A stretch of 64,000 nt of DNA from Hemileia vastatrix (GCA_030280995.1 JASXTE010000008.1:4607001-4671000); one strand, 5' to 3'. Shown: positions 10,045 through 21,764, counted from the stretch's first letter. Numbers and translations are program-made. The notes: generated from the sequence alone by a model not told the origin.

Positions 10045-12920
10045 AATATAGGTAATATTATTAATGTCAAATCTGTACAGAGAATAGAGGAGGACTTAAG
10101 AAAATTAGGTTTTGATGTATATACACCTGACTTGTCTTTTTTCAATAACAACAGTACTATTCATAATAATAATACAGTTAATCCTCTGTTGCCACCACTT
10201 AATAGTGAGATGAGAAGTTCACAAGATAGTAAAGGAATTGAAAAGGAAGAAATGGAGTATTTTAACAAAAATCCTTCTGTCCATAGAATTGTTTCAGCAT
10301 AATGGAATAGAATGACTGATTGTGAGGAACAGAGAGTTAAGCTCACAAGTGATACAATTTCATCCTTAAAAATGAACATTTCTCAACTGGCAACATGAAA
10401 AATAGAATTAGAGAATGAACAACTTTTAAGTATGATTCTTTACAGCTCCTTTTCACTCAGAAACAAGCTTGTAACAAATAAACTACTTCAAATCAAAATA
10501 ATTGGCCAAAACTTGACCAGTATTTAACATTTGATGGTGACTCTTCCTCTGATTGGCAACAGTTCATTTGCCAAATTGATAACCTAAAAAATTCTTACAA
10601 ACTCCCAGATGAGGAAATTGGGTCAAAATGAATTTCTTTATTTACCAATATATCCCTAATGTGGTATTAATCTTTTCTCTTGAAAAAAAATGACTACTCA
10701 TGGGAAGATTGGAAAAAATTAAATAAAGCACAATTTCGTGGTTCCAATTTTAGATTAGCTCAACAAAGGCAATATGAAGAAACCAAATATAGATCTTCAA
10801 CTGAAAAACCTATTGAGTTCTTGATGAAACTTGTGAAAATCTTGAGGGAAATGGACCCAGATATGGAGTTTGAGTTACGGAAGGACAGGATCCTATATAT
10901 AAATTGCCTATGTTTCTGAGAGAATTAATAGTTTCTAGGAATGAGTTCTCAAGGGAACCTTCTTCTTTCATTAATAATTGTAATTAGATCCTTCTTAACA
11001 ACAAGTATGAGTCTACAAGATTCATTTCTAGAAATTCATTGGAAAAAACCTCCAATTACCAACGAAAACATGTGAAAAAGGTTGGTAAACGTTCTGCCCC
11101 TGTTGCACCCAAAAGAGATGCAACAAATACTTGCATCTAATGCAGTAAGCCTTGGCAGAAAGGCCATGTTTGTAACAAGAAGATACATCTTGTTGAGCAG
11201 ACAGAGGAACATGCTGATGACACAATAGCACTGGATGAAACTTCAAGTGATTGTGCCAGAAATATCTCATATGAATCTAACCAGGAAATATTAATGCTGG
11301 AAGAAGATATTCATTATTTAAATAATATTGATATTGAGAATAATGATTTATCTACAGTAGAGGATGCTGAGATCATAAAAAACCTTTAGGACAGCTCAAT
11401 TATTATTGCCCCTCTAAAGGCACCAGTCTTGATCAATGGACACAACATTGAGGTTGTATTAGATTCTGGAGCTGGAAGAAGTGTAGTATCTGAAAAAGCA
11501 CTTTCTTCAGTGGACCAAGATTATAAATCAAAACTTATCCCTATTATTTCTGAGAATTAGAGAGTTTATGGCTCAATTTTGTCCCCCATTGGTAAATACA
11601 AAGCCACAGTATCTTTCAAATATAAACATGGTTTTTTAAAAGCTATATGTGATTTTGTTGTCATAAAGAAAGATAACTTGAGTAGTTGGTTCATTGTTTG
11701 AAATGACATTTTAACCAAATATGGTATAAAATTAGATCCTTCAAACCAATGCTTCACAATGGGAATGAATGGAAAGAGAAAATTTAAAATTTCCTCCCCC
11801 AAGAAATTATTAACACCAGGATTGAACACATGTCATTCTGCAGTTCAATATAAAGGAAGATCTAAAAAATAAATGCCTTCCCTTGTTTCTGAAATTGACA
11901 ATTCTTCATTTGGAGAACAATTTTCTGGTGTGGATAAATATTCAATCATTAAATTGATCAAATTTTTCCTATGGCCTTTGCTCATGGATCACATAAATTA
12001 GGATTGGTAAAAGAGGAAATGAAGCTTTCATTATCTTGCACTTTGAAAGAAATACCACCTAATTTAAAGAAGAAGCCTTATCCAGCTTCTCCCACAAAGA
12101 AAAAAGATATTGAAGACAATATCTCTACCCTTTTAAAAATGAATATTATTGAAAAGGTAGTTGAAACACCTAAAATTGTGTTATCTTACCTATCCTAATT
12201 TCTTATGAGAAAGATAAGGCCAGGTTATGTGGTGATTATAGAGCATTGAAAACTTATACTGTAGATGATATCTATCCTTTATCCAGAATTAGCTCTATAT
12301 ATGCTACCCTACAAGGTGCTAAATATATCAGCTGTTTGGATGGTAAAAAGGGATATCACCAGGTACCTGTTAAGAAGAACTCTCAGAATTATCTGATGAT
12401 TGCTACTTATATGGGTATTTATAAGTATATTAGGATGCAATCTGGCCCTAAAAATGCCACCTCAGTTTTTAAAAAGTTATGGATAACACATTCCATCAAG
12501 TAATAATTGAAGGATGGTTGATGGTTTATATTGACACTATCATTATATTCTCTAACATATTTGAGGACCATCTTAACCACCTGTGTAAAGTTTTCCATAA
12601 GATGGATGAGATTAATGTGAAACTAGCTTTGAAGAAATGCGAATTTGGTTTTTATTCCTTGAAAGTGCGTGGTCATGTTGTATCAGGGTTACAGAAATGT
12701 GTTGACCGAAACAAAGTGGCAGCCATACAACAGGTGAAGGCCCCGACCACAGTTAGATAATTACAGAGTTTTTTGGGAATATGTGGATACTATAGACAGC
12801 ATATTAAAAATTACTAAGTCATAGCATTACCCCTTATTCAACTGACTAGGAAAGATGTTGCTTTTGTCTGGAACAGTGAAAAATAAAGAGCTTTTGATAC
12901 TATGAAAAATTGTTTGATGT
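10045..12920 (+). pseudogene. Gypsy copy A: rest of gag, protease and RT
   Basis: 10045-10302 continues the gag frame from 3160. 10680-10919 contains the gag core (NDYSWEDWKKLNKAQFRGS, then AQQRQYEETKYRSSTEKPIE). A degenerate zinc knuckle (KPWQKGHVCNKK) is near 11150. The aspartic protease motif VVLDSGAGRSVVSEKA is at about 11455. RT begins near 11970, with GDYRALKTYTVDDIYPL around 12230 and the palm motif at about 12525, which reads YIDT instead of YIDD. Sequence runs to KNCLM at 12920, where a younger LTR element cuts in. At least ten in-frame stops are scattered through 10300-11950. Copy B is a close, better preserved relative and helps set the frame. The missing second Asp in the RT active site means no reverse transcription. 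Confidence 0.85.
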
Positions 12921-14042
12921 TATGGTAAGGTAAACTCTTACAGTCGACTTTCTGTAAGCAGAATCCGGAGGAGATATGTGGATTTAGCTGAAAACCCTGT
13001 CCTTCCAATAAAAAATAACAAAATGGGAATTCTAAATCACTAAGCTAACCAGTCTACTTGAATCTGATTGATAAAAATAATGAAACTCTAAAATATTTAA
13101 TGCTTATTGAGATTTAATGATTGTAGCTGTTGAGAAAGAAATACTGATAACAACAATTAAGGTGTACCAGTGAAAGATCTGAAAAGATTGACTTTTATGT
13201 TTTTATAATAATTTGAATTTTTATGAGACAGCAATAATCAAGTCCCAGTGATGAAGACCTTTCTAAAGATACCCTGTATGAAGTGTGATTTAAATTGTTG
13301 AGTAGTATTTCTAAAATGTTATTTATAAAATATAAAGTTATAAGGGTATTACAAATTTGTTTAATTTGTTGAGTAATAAAAAATAATGAGACCGTGGTGG
13401 TTAAAGATTAAGCTGTATGATGTATCCCCCCCTCTCAATTTCGAGTTTGAGAGGCGCTTAAGTATTTCTCGTCACGTGCCTAAGTTTTCCCCTCCAGAGC
13501 TCTCCCAGAGTCAATCCGGAGCCCGTACGGAGTCCGTACAGAGTCGAAGCAGAGTCCATACGGAGTCCGTCCAGACTTCCGGACTCAATTAGAACCTTAA
13601 AAACTATAATAAAAAATCTAGAAAAATTACACATAATAGAGCTACTTCCCTTCTATATTCCAAACTAATTTTCGTAGTCTGCGCAGCTCTAATTACCCCG
13701 TGAAAATTCAACGAAGTTAAGTAATTTCTGAAAACGTAAATATTTCTATAAAACTTTAAAATTCATTTAAAAATATAAGAAAAATAGTAAAAATTCTGGA
13801 AAAATTTCCCAAGGTTCTTTATTGACTCGACTTGATACTTATAAACTTTTCAGACCGTAAAAATAAGTTTTCTCCATAAAATAAATTGTTTTGTGTAGGC
13901 ATTTGCTTGTGACCGATTTCTTCATATATAAAACTCAAATAAATTTAATAAAACCCTTTTATAAAATAATAACACCAATCTTGCACACCGTAATAACTCC
14001 ATTTACGTACTTAGGTGCCATACTAAACTTTAGGTTACCACA
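12921..14042 (-). repeat. 3' LTR of element 2
   Basis: It begins TATGGTAAGG and ends GGTTACCACA, so the ends are near-perfect inverted repeats (canonical TGTGGTAA/TTACCACA with one change). It is 1122 bp. Near 13510-13590 it holds short repeats of CGGAGTCCGTA; the other LTR is about 22 bp shorter there. A 68-codon ORF inside it (13386-13592) is also present in the other LTR and looks like a by-product, not a gene. Confidence 0.9.
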
Positions 14043-14057
14043 TCCTCCCTCCAACTG
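14043..14057 (-). other. Polypurine tract of element 2
   Basis: On the minus strand CAGTTGGAGGGAGGA directly precedes the 3' LTR. The same tract precedes the LTR at 59124 and, inverted, follows 62145. It primes plus-strand DNA synthesis in LTR elements. Confidence 0.8.
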
Positions 14058-16343
14058 AGAATGTCCCCATTCGTAAAACTTTGCATAAGTGGTTGAGCAA
14101 TTCCAAAAGAATTATCCTTTCTAATAAAATAATTTGATAAATTTGTTTTAGCTGGTCTTCTTTTAATTTTTAAAATAAAAACGTTGTTTCTTCTTCTCTG
14201 GCTTGATATAACATTAAATAAAATAAATCTTGTGATGATTCCACTACTGAGAGCAAGGTTTGAATCCCTTCAGACTCCCATATACCAGTCTTCCTTCTTG
14301 TCACAGCATTGAGAGAGTGGATCTTCCTATGAGCCAAATACTCCTGATTCCAACCTCATAGGGCCCCCCACTGAGCCGAATTCTATGATTCCAATCTCGC
14401 CATAAGGTCCTCCAAGCTTCACACCAAAAAAAAATGGCCTAACTATGAGGCACTAAAAAAATCATTCCCTAAAATCCAACTACCATCCTAACTTCTGATT
14501 CCTTCATCACAATTTTCAAACTTTGCTATGCAGCAAACCCATAAAATACTTTTTCCAGGCTTCCAATAATAATATTAACTTTAGACCATGTTAAAGCGCC
14601 ACAAATTTCACCTAATTAACCATTATGCTTTCCTTAGCATCATCACCACCTAAAATTTTAACCTCCTAAAGCTTATCAGCACCCAATTCCAGAAATAATT
14701 GAATAACCAGTTTAGAGTCTTAGTGGACAGTGATAAATTAAAAGATGAATTAAGTTATCCAAACAAGATTGACATTCCAGTTTAAAGTCTTGGTGGACCA
14801 AACATATAATTGATTGCCAGTTTATGGTCTTGGTGGACCAAAGATCGTTTAGGTGCATAAATAACTTGATAAATTCCTAAATAAGGCCTAGGCTTTACCA
14901 AGAATTGAATAAATTTGATAATCCAGTTTAATGTCATAGTGGACCAAACATTTGATCGACAATTAATCCAGTATAAGGCCATAGTGGACCAATGAATGTT
15001 GAATTATCCTGCAGATATTAATTTTCCAGTTTAAAGTCATAGTGGACTAAACAATGAATGAACTACCAGTTTAAAGTCATGGTGGACCAAACATTTGATC
15101 GATAAGAAATCCAGTTTAAGGTCATGGTGGACCCAACAGCTTGATAACAGCCCAGTTTAAGGTCTTGGTGGACCTAAAATTTGATAACACTCCAGTTTAA
15201 GGTCTTGGTGGACTTAACATTTGATTGATAAAAAAAATAAAAAAAATCTGTCTCCAAAAATATCCATAAAATCTTGAACATCCTTGAAATTCAGTTTAAA
15301 GTCTTGAAGGACTAACAGCTCCAATATAAAATCTTAAATGAAAGTCTTGAAAATTAGCCAGTTTAAAGTCTTGGAGGACTAACAGCTCCAAGGTTCGTAT
15401 AAAAAAACCTTAAAGAATGTTTTGAACAGTAGCCAGTTTAAAGTCTTGGAGGACTAAAAGATCCAAAATATGTATAAAAAACCTTAAAGAACGTCTTGAA
15501 CAGTAGCCAGTTTAAAGTCTTGTAGGACTAACAGCTGTCTTGAAGTAAAATCCCATAGGTATTGAGTTCCCCTAGACCCTGTTTCCTGTCTAAACTAAAT
15601 GAATAAACTAAAAAGAATGAAGACTGAAAAATATAACTAAGAAATATAATAATAATTTTGATTTTATTTATTTTTTTATTTTATTATTTTTTTTTATTTT
15701 TTTATAAATATTTTATTTTTATTTTATTTTTTATTTTTATTTTATTTTATTTATTTATTTATTTTTTATTTATTTTAATTTTATTTATTTTTTTAATTTT
15801 AATTTTGTTTTTAATTTAAAATATAAGATTTTAGAAAAGATAGTTTTGAAATAAAAGTTAAAGTTTAATTTTTAAAGAAAGATAAAAAAAGTAATAATAA
15901 TAAAAATTTCAAAAAGAAAAATTTTAAAAGATGCCCCCCGGCCATTTGATGAGCCGTACCCTCGACATCATACCCACATCCAAGTGCAACTTGATGTGGT
16001 TACACAATTTTGAGAAATTGAAAAGAAAAGAAAAGAAATGAAAGTTTTTAGAAAATAATTTTTATAATGATGATCACTGAGTGGGCTCCCTCCAATTTAT
16101 AAAAATGATTAGAGACCACCAGTGAGCATCACCTTTACAAAAATTCATAATATATATTAAAGAAAAGAAATCACAATCTAACATAAAAAAATCAAAAACA
16201 AAATAAAATAAAAAGAATCTTGAATCCGGCGTTGAGAGCGGTGTCTCTTGATTCCTTCCAGTTTATAGTCTTAGTGGACTTCCTATAATTAAAAGACAAA
16301 GCCAGGATTTAACTAGAAACTGGGAAAATTTTGGAAATGAACA
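14058..16343 (-). other. Post-pol region of element 2: dispersed TTTAAACTGG motif, T-rich tract
   Basis: There is no intact gene. From 14712 to 15545 a motif of the form GTCCACCAAGACTTTAAACTGG (minus strand, split here by spacing variation) occurs more than a dozen times, spaced about 40-75 bp. In the minus-strand frame it reads V-H-Q-D-x-K-L or L-Q-D-F-K-L. 15655-15810 is nearly pure A/T (ATTTTATTTATTTT). 15925-16240 is unassigned; it contains a related inverted pair (CACTGAGTGG and CCACCAGTGAG). In other elements of this family this interval carries antisense Zn-cluster genes. Only the first 30 bp next to the PPT still match them here. Confidence 0.6.
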
Positions 16344-16685
16344 TTATGGGGTAATTGTGTATAGAGCAGCCAGCCCATCAATTACCCACACACTTGCCAA
16401 TATTAAATTAAGAAGGTTCCCCTGTGAACACTTCTTCCAATAAATTTTTAAAATTTTTCCAACACTATCTTCACCCATTTTTTTTTTTTTAAGAATTTTA
16501 AGTTTTTGAATATTACAAAGAAGATTTTCTTGCATTTCATTAAGTTTCATCAAATTTTCGTCGCCCATAGGCAGTGTAACGACAGTAAAGTATTTTGATA
16601 AAAAAGAAGATAGTTTATCCTCGTTGTGGAGGTTGATAAGATTTTTATAAACATCATAGTTTATCCTCATTGCGGAGAAATTCAT
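16344..16685 (-). CDS. Conserved post-pol tail ORF of element 2
   Basis: A 113-residue ORF just downstream of the integrase frame. It begins with a copy of the NEDKL motif and has a Lys-rich middle (KLKILKKKKMGED). It ends ILASVWVIDGLAALYTITP. The end is matched at 58146-58231 (plus) and 63039-63130 (minus) in the other elements as NLAKASLWVIDGLAALFTITPEC and a variant. Conservation in three elements at the same place suggests a real C-terminus or a constrained RNA hairpin (GGGGTAATTG...CAATTACCC). The hydrophobic end could be a short membrane segment; no known family is recognised. Confidence 0.45.
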   Translation of the reverse strand: MNFSAMRINYDVYKNLINLHNEDKLSSFLSKYFTVVTLPMGDENLMKLNEMQENLLCNIQKLKILKKKKMGEDSVGKILKIYWKKCSQGNLLNLILASVWVIDGLAALYTITP

Positions 16686-16747
16686 AAATTATCATTGATA
16701 TCATAGTTTATCCTCATTGCGGAGGAATCCATATAATTTCATAAATG

Positions 16748-18745
16748 TCATAGTTTATCCTCATTGCGGAGGAAGACTTCGGCACTCCTGGTGCCTCTAG
16801 GATAGAAACGTTTCACTTTATTGGCCGCTACCCTCTTCTTCAATACTACTCCATCCAACTCTTCTAACACATATGAACCGCCGGAAACTTGTTCCTTGAT
16901 TTTATACGGTCCATTCCACCTATCTGCAAACATCTTTCCCCATTGACTCTCTAGACTTCTATTATACACCAGGACAATATCACCTGGTTTCAAAGGTTTC
17001 CTTAATCGATGTGCCAACCGCTCGTCCCAATATCTAACTGATTGATTTCTGATCTTCATAATCCGTGAATATGCCTTTTCTAATTATTCTTCTTTCTTTT
17101 CTAGCTGAATCATTCTTGCACACAATAATTCTTCAGTAGTTTTGACCGTGTCCCAGTCAACTCCAAGATATGATTCAGCTTCTAAATCAACCGGTAAAAC
17201 TGCTTTCTGTCCAAAAACAAGTTCATAAGGTGAAAATCCGGTCGTCCTTTTGGCAGTGATTTGATCAGCAAATAAAACTAAAGGTAAATAGTGCCTCCAC
17301 TTTTTGGCACTTGTCCCACACATTTTAACTAAAGCATCCTTAATAACTTGATGCCCTCTTTCAACCATGCCTTCAGCATCAGGATAATATGGGGTTGCTA
17401 CCCTAACCTTTGATCCAACTTTCAATACGGCCTCTTTAAACTCTGTCCCAAATTCAGGACCTCCATCTACCATTACCAACTTCATCACCCCATACCTATA
17501 TACCCAATTATTCAAAAAAAACTCTGCCACATTTTTGGCAGTTAAATTAATAAGAGGAGCTGCCTCTACCCAACCAGATAAATCATCTCTGGCCACAATT
17601 AAATATTTATACCATCCCTCTTTTATATGAACGGCATCTAAACTAACTCTCCCAAAGAGCGTATATTCACCGGTTGCCCGTCCAGGTTCTTTTGGCCTTA
17701 AATAACTTCGTCTTTGACATTCTTCGCATGACTGAACCCACTTTTTAACAGCCATCTTCATGCCAGGCCACCAGAATCGATCAGAAATTCTTCTAAACGT
17801 TTCTCCAACGCCTCTATGCCCGAGATCTTCATGCAGTGATTTCAAAACTAATTCTTGCCCCTTCTGTTGAGTTATAACTACTTGAGGATTTGGATACCTC
17901 CTCCTCATTAAACGTCGACCAGATAGGTAAAACGTAGTTGACTTCCTCTTGATAGCCACCCATTCATCATCTTCACAATCTTCTGGCCTCTCTAAAGTCA
18001 ACAAATATTTGACTAACAAAAAATAAAAACCAGTCTGACCCCAGACTTCATCTTGAAAATCGATTAATATAACATCAATAGGGACTTCTCTATCACCAAT
18101 ATCACCTGCACATGAATGAGCCAATAATTGTTTACCCCTAAATAAATCTTTAATCAAGCTATGTCGACATTTTTCTTCTGAACCTTTGGATCCTTCGTAA
18201 ACCATATTTGAAAATACCTCTTTCTCTTTATCCACCTTTTTATTTAAATTCTCTAATTCTCCAACATATACACCATTCCTTAACTTACTACTATCCCACA
18301 CTACCAATCCATCTTCCTCTACATACACCACATCTTCTTCTACCTCCTTTCTACCGAATTTATCTACACCTTTTCCAACACCTTTATTAACATAAAAACT
18401 ATTTTCCAGTTTATCCTCTTGGTGGAGGTCATCATCACCATAATCTAAACACAATAGTCCTGCCAGTTTAACCTCATGGGGGAGGTCCAAAGTAGAAGGA
18501 GATACTTGCAGTTTAACCTCTTGCTGGAGGTCCGGAATAACATTTTCACAAAAATTATTTTTTTGTGTTTTAATTATACTGAGATTTTTTATCGGGTTTT
18601 GATGAGATAATTGCAGTTTACCCTCTTGCTGGAGGTCCGGAATTGAATTTTCACAAAAATTATTTTTTTGTGTTTTAATTATACTGAGATTTTTTATCGG
18701 GTTTTGATGAGATAATTGCAGTTTACCCTCTTGCTGGAGGTACAA
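16748..18745 (-). pseudogene. Integrase polyprotein of element 2 (one internal stop)
   Basis: The open frame runs from 18745 to 17084, then one TAA (17084-17086), then in-frame sequence to 16748. Residues 1-115 are the repeat-encoded part: LQQEGKLQ, LPHEVKLA, LHQEDKLE and two nearly identical 33-residue blocks. The integrase zinc-binding H/C residues are His305, His310, Cys340 and Cys343 (SLHEDLGHRG, CEEC). The catalytic triad is Asp370 (VSLDAVHIK), Asp427 (MVDGGPEFG) and Glu462 (GMVERGHQ), with 35-residue D-E spacing. After the stop comes the SH3-like tail (RLRKPLKPGDIVLVYNRSLE...RFYPRG), ending in FLRNEDKL. The enzyme inserts the DNA copy. There is no RT or RNase H upstream, so this frame fuses the gag-pol spacer straight to integrase. 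Apart from the single TAA it is well preserved, in keeping with a young element. Confidence 0.9.
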
Positions 18746-18950
18746 AATAGAAGGAGATACTTGCAGTTTAACCTCTTGCTGGAGGTCCTGAATAACATTT
18801 TCACAAAAATTATTTTTTTGTGTTTTAATTATACTGAGATTTTTTATTGGGTTTTGATGAGATAATTGCAGTTTACCCTCTTGCTAGAGGTCCAAAAATA
18901 GAAGGAGATACTTGCAGTTTAACCTCTTGCTGGAGGTCTAAAAACATACC
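18395..18950 (-). repeat. Array of CCTCCAGCAAGAGGTTAAACTGC motifs in the gag-pol spacer
   Basis: Roughly nine copies of a hairpin-like motif (CCTCCAGCAAGAGG then TTAAACTG) lie on the minus strand. They are partly embedded in a tandem repeat of about 99-141 bp that includes AAAACACAAAAAAATAATTT. The repeats stay in frame in the integrase ORF and encode LQQEVKL-type peptides. More copies, with ATAAACTATGA instead, sit at 16605-16765 and one at 19278-19305. Confidence 0.8.
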
Positions 18951-19306
18951 CTTCCAATTTTTATCCAACCTAATTTGGCCCATTTTGCCTTTTTTACCAT
19001 TTTTAAATTTAATATAAAAACAGGATAAATCCAATAAACATATAGAAAAGTCCAAAACGTATTTGCACTCCAAAGTAATATTAACAGAAAATAATTGAGA
19101 ATCCACTTGAATTATCTCCAAGTGAGCTGACCTATTGCAATCCGGGATCTCATCCTTAGGAGAGATTACATCATTAGAGTGATCAGCCCCAGCTACCCCA
19201 AAAAATGAGGGCATCCATAATCATTTGAATCCTGAATAAATTGAAGAAATAAAAATAAAAGAAAATTTCAGCCCAGTTTAGGTAGTTTATCCTCATTTCG
19301 GAGGAA
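18873..19306 (-). pseudogene. Gag-pol spacer ORF of element 2
   Basis: A 113-residue frame (19214-18873) with GADHSNDVISPKDEIPDCNR near its start. The element at 51844 has the same text just after its protease (ADHPSATTSPKDEEIPGCIR at about 55415-55480), followed in both by SAxLEIxQVD. So a conserved segment lies between protease and RT in the complete relative. Its role is unknown. It ends in the hairpin-encoded LQQEVKLQ motif and leads into the array below. 19215-19306 is noncoding sequence with one motif copy. Confidence 0.5.
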
Positions 19307-20490
19307 TTAAATTCTTGATATCTCCTGGAGATAATCCATAATTTTTACCCAAGGGCTTATCCACCGATTCCATAAAACCCAAAAATAAACCACCATAATT
19401 TGTCCTACCATTGGACATGAAAAATAAACAACCATTTTCCAAAATATGAGTACATCCAATTTATGCACTCTATTATCAAATGCCACTACACTTTTTATTA
19501 GTGCAGGGAAAACCATATCCTCCTTAACAATCTCTCCCTGAGATTGTAACAAATCCACCATATCCATATCTTCATTGCAGACAGTCTCTGCTTCTGAAGA
19601 CCAAACCTGAGGCAAAAAATCCTCTAAATCCAATTTTGAATCATTCAACACAAAATTATCCCCATCATCCAAAATTTTTTCATTAATGAAAACAATATCT
19701 TCATCTTCAAAAATCTCTTCTTTTCCAACAGAATTGTTAACAAAAATAATATATTCAGGCTGGACAAAATCTTCAGGAATGGCTGATTCCAAAAATTCAA
19801 CAGAAGCTAATTCTTCTAAACCGCCCTCTTCTATCTCTTGAGCAAGAAAAACCTCTTTTCCAGAGTCCAAATCAACAGAATTATGAGTATCCAGATGTTC
19901 TAAAATAGCCTTCTTTAGCACCTCCATACCAGGAATCCTAGTTTCTCCATCTGGGAAATCCTTCATTAAATTCACATTAATAAGCACCATCAAAGCATCT
20001 TTCTTAACCTTTTCCCCCATAGCATCCCAAAAAACATACTTTGATGCATTATCATTAAATAAAGTTTCATACTCCAACAAATAATCCAGAACCACCTGAA
20101 ATTCAACCATAAACTGATGATACTGATGCAGAGATGTTACACCACCTTTTGATTCCCATTTCCTACCTATATCCTTTAGATCCTCCAATGAATAAACTTT
20201 TGGCCACCTTTTTTCCATTTCCATCTTGAGCTTTCTCCAATCTTGATCTTTATAACCATCCATAGAAATAACCTCCTTTTCCACCTCTCTGTCCAAAATA
20301 AAAAACCTAATCTGCTTCACCATATCCAAAGGTAAAGCACCATCAATCTCAGCTGCAGTTTCATACCTATGTAAAAATCCTTCAAAATCATCTCCAGAAA
20401 ACTTGGTCCCAACCCAAGATACAATCCTTTACTGATGCCCTAACAGGTACACCAGCAGACAACACAGCAGTTCCACTAGTAGAAGACATC
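19307..20490 (-). pseudogene. Gag of element 2 (frameshifted N-terminus)
   Basis: A likely ATG at 20490 starts SSTSGTAVLSAGVPVRASV. A frame change near 20420 leads to GTKFSGDDFEGFLHRYETAA and on into the 340-residue open frame (20329-19307) with VKQIRFFILDREVEKEVIS, GYKDQDWRKL and VEFQVVLDYLLEYE. These match the gag of the element at 53031 (GTKFNGENVKWFLERYETAA, FFIGDRAVEKEIVAMSGYKKRDW), so the family is clear. After about residue 160 the protein is acidic and does not show the zinc knuckle or DSG protease of that relative. Gag forms the particle that packages the RNA. It ends in sequence unlike gag, probably because an internal deletion or drift replaced the 3' half. Confidence 0.8.
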
Positions 20491-20646
20491 CCAAAACATT
20501 AGAAAAGCGTTAACAATCGATAAAATAGCAAGCCTCTTGCAGGCCAATAACAAAAATCCAATTAGAGTTCCAGAAAATAAGCCTCTTGCAGGCTAAGAAA
20601 GTTCTTGATCCAAGTAAGTCTTTAAAGAAAGCTAGAGAATTCGAAA

Positions 20647-20664
20647 CCCACGTTGGGCGCCAAC
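20647..20664 (-). other. Primer binding site of element 2
   Basis: On the minus strand, directly after the 5' LTR, the sequence is GTTGGCGCCCAACGTGGG. The element at 51844 has TGGTGCCCAACCTGGGG in the same position. Both look like complements of a tRNA 3' end, with Lys-like TGGCGCC; the exact tRNA cannot be assigned here. Confidence 0.7.
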
Positions 20665-21764
20665 TATGGTAAGGTAAGCTCTTACAGTCGCCTTGCTGTA
20701 AGCAGAATCCGGAGGAGATATGTGGATTTAGCTGAAAACCCTGTCCTTCCAATAAAAAATAACAAAATGTGAATTCTAAATCACTAAGCTAACCAGTCTA
20801 CTTGAATCTGATTGATAAAAATAATGAAACTCTAAAATATTTAATGCTTATTGAGATTTAATGATTGTAGCTGTTGAGAAAGAAATACTGATAACAACAA
20901 TTAAGGTGTACCAGTGAAAGATCTGAAAAGATTGACTTTTATGTTTTTATAATAATTTGAATTTTTATGAGACAGCAATAATCAAGTCCCAGTGATGAAG
21001 ACCTTTCTAAAGATACCCTGTATGAAGTGTGATTTAAATTGTTGAGTAGTATTTCTAAAATGTTATTTATATAATATAAAGTTATAAGGGTATTACAAAT
21101 TTGTTTAATTTGTTGAGTAATAAAAAATAATGAGACCGTGGTGGTTAAAGATTAAGCTGTATGATGTATCCCCCCCTCTCAATTTCGAGTTTGAGAGGCG
21201 CTTAAGTATTCCTAGTCACGTGCCTAAGTTTTCCCCTCCAGAGCTCTCCCAGAGTCAATCCGGAGCCCGTACGGAGTCCGTATGGAGTCCATCCAGACTT
21301 CCAGACTCAATTAGAACCTTAAAAACTATAATAAAAAATCTAGAAAAATTACACATAATAGAGCTCCTTCCCTTTTATATTCCAAACTAATTATCGTAGT
21401 CTGCGCAGCTCTAATTACCCCGTGAAAATTCAACGAAGTTAAGTAATTTCTGAAAACGTAAATATTTCTATAAAACTTTAAAATTCATTTAAAAATATAA
21501 GGAAAATAGTAAAAATTCTGGAAAAATTTCCCAAGGTTCTTGAGTGACTCGACTTGATACTTATAAACTTTTCAGGCCGTAAAAATAAGTTTTCTCCGTA
21601 AAATAAATTGTTTTGTGTAGGCATTTGCTTGTGACCAATTTCTTCATATTTAAAACTCCTATAAATTTAATAAAACCCTTTTATAAAATAATAACGCCAA
21701 TCTTGCACGCCGTAATAACTCCATTTACGTACTTAGATGCCATACTAAACTTTAGGCTACCACA
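20665..21764 (-). repeat. 5' LTR of element 2
   Basis: 1100 bp, TATGGTAAGG to GGCTACCACA, nearly identical to 12921-14042. The only clear length difference is about 22 bp missing around 21275. It is followed by ATGT (21765-21768), the target duplication, and then copy A of the older Gypsy element. Confidence 0.9.

Larger units (their letters stand above)
12921..21764 (-). mobile_element. LTR retroelement (element 2), minus orientation, nested in copy A
   Basis: Two long, nearly identical direct repeats (12921-14042 and 20665-21764) flank a 6.6 kb interior. ATGT is present on both outer sides (12917-12920 and 21765-21768), and copy A resumes in sequence on the other side. Coding is on the minus strand: gag near the right LTR, integrase in the middle. 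RT, RNase H, protease and zinc knuckle are absent, so this looks like a non-autonomous derivative needing enzymes from a relative such as the element at 51844. The polypurine tract touches the left LTR and the primer site touches the right LTR. High LTR similarity marks it as the youngest insertion in this half of the window. Confidence 0.9.

Noticed and set aside
13386..13592. 68- and 86-codon ORFs repeated at 13386 and 21130
   Set aside because: They lie inside the two LTRs and are alike only because the LTRs are; no domain, and their 3' ends differ.
14043..14700. Possible antisense Zn-cluster gene in element 2
   Set aside because: Position next to the PPT is right and the first 30 bp match the other elements, but no CX2C cluster or ATG-led frame is visible.
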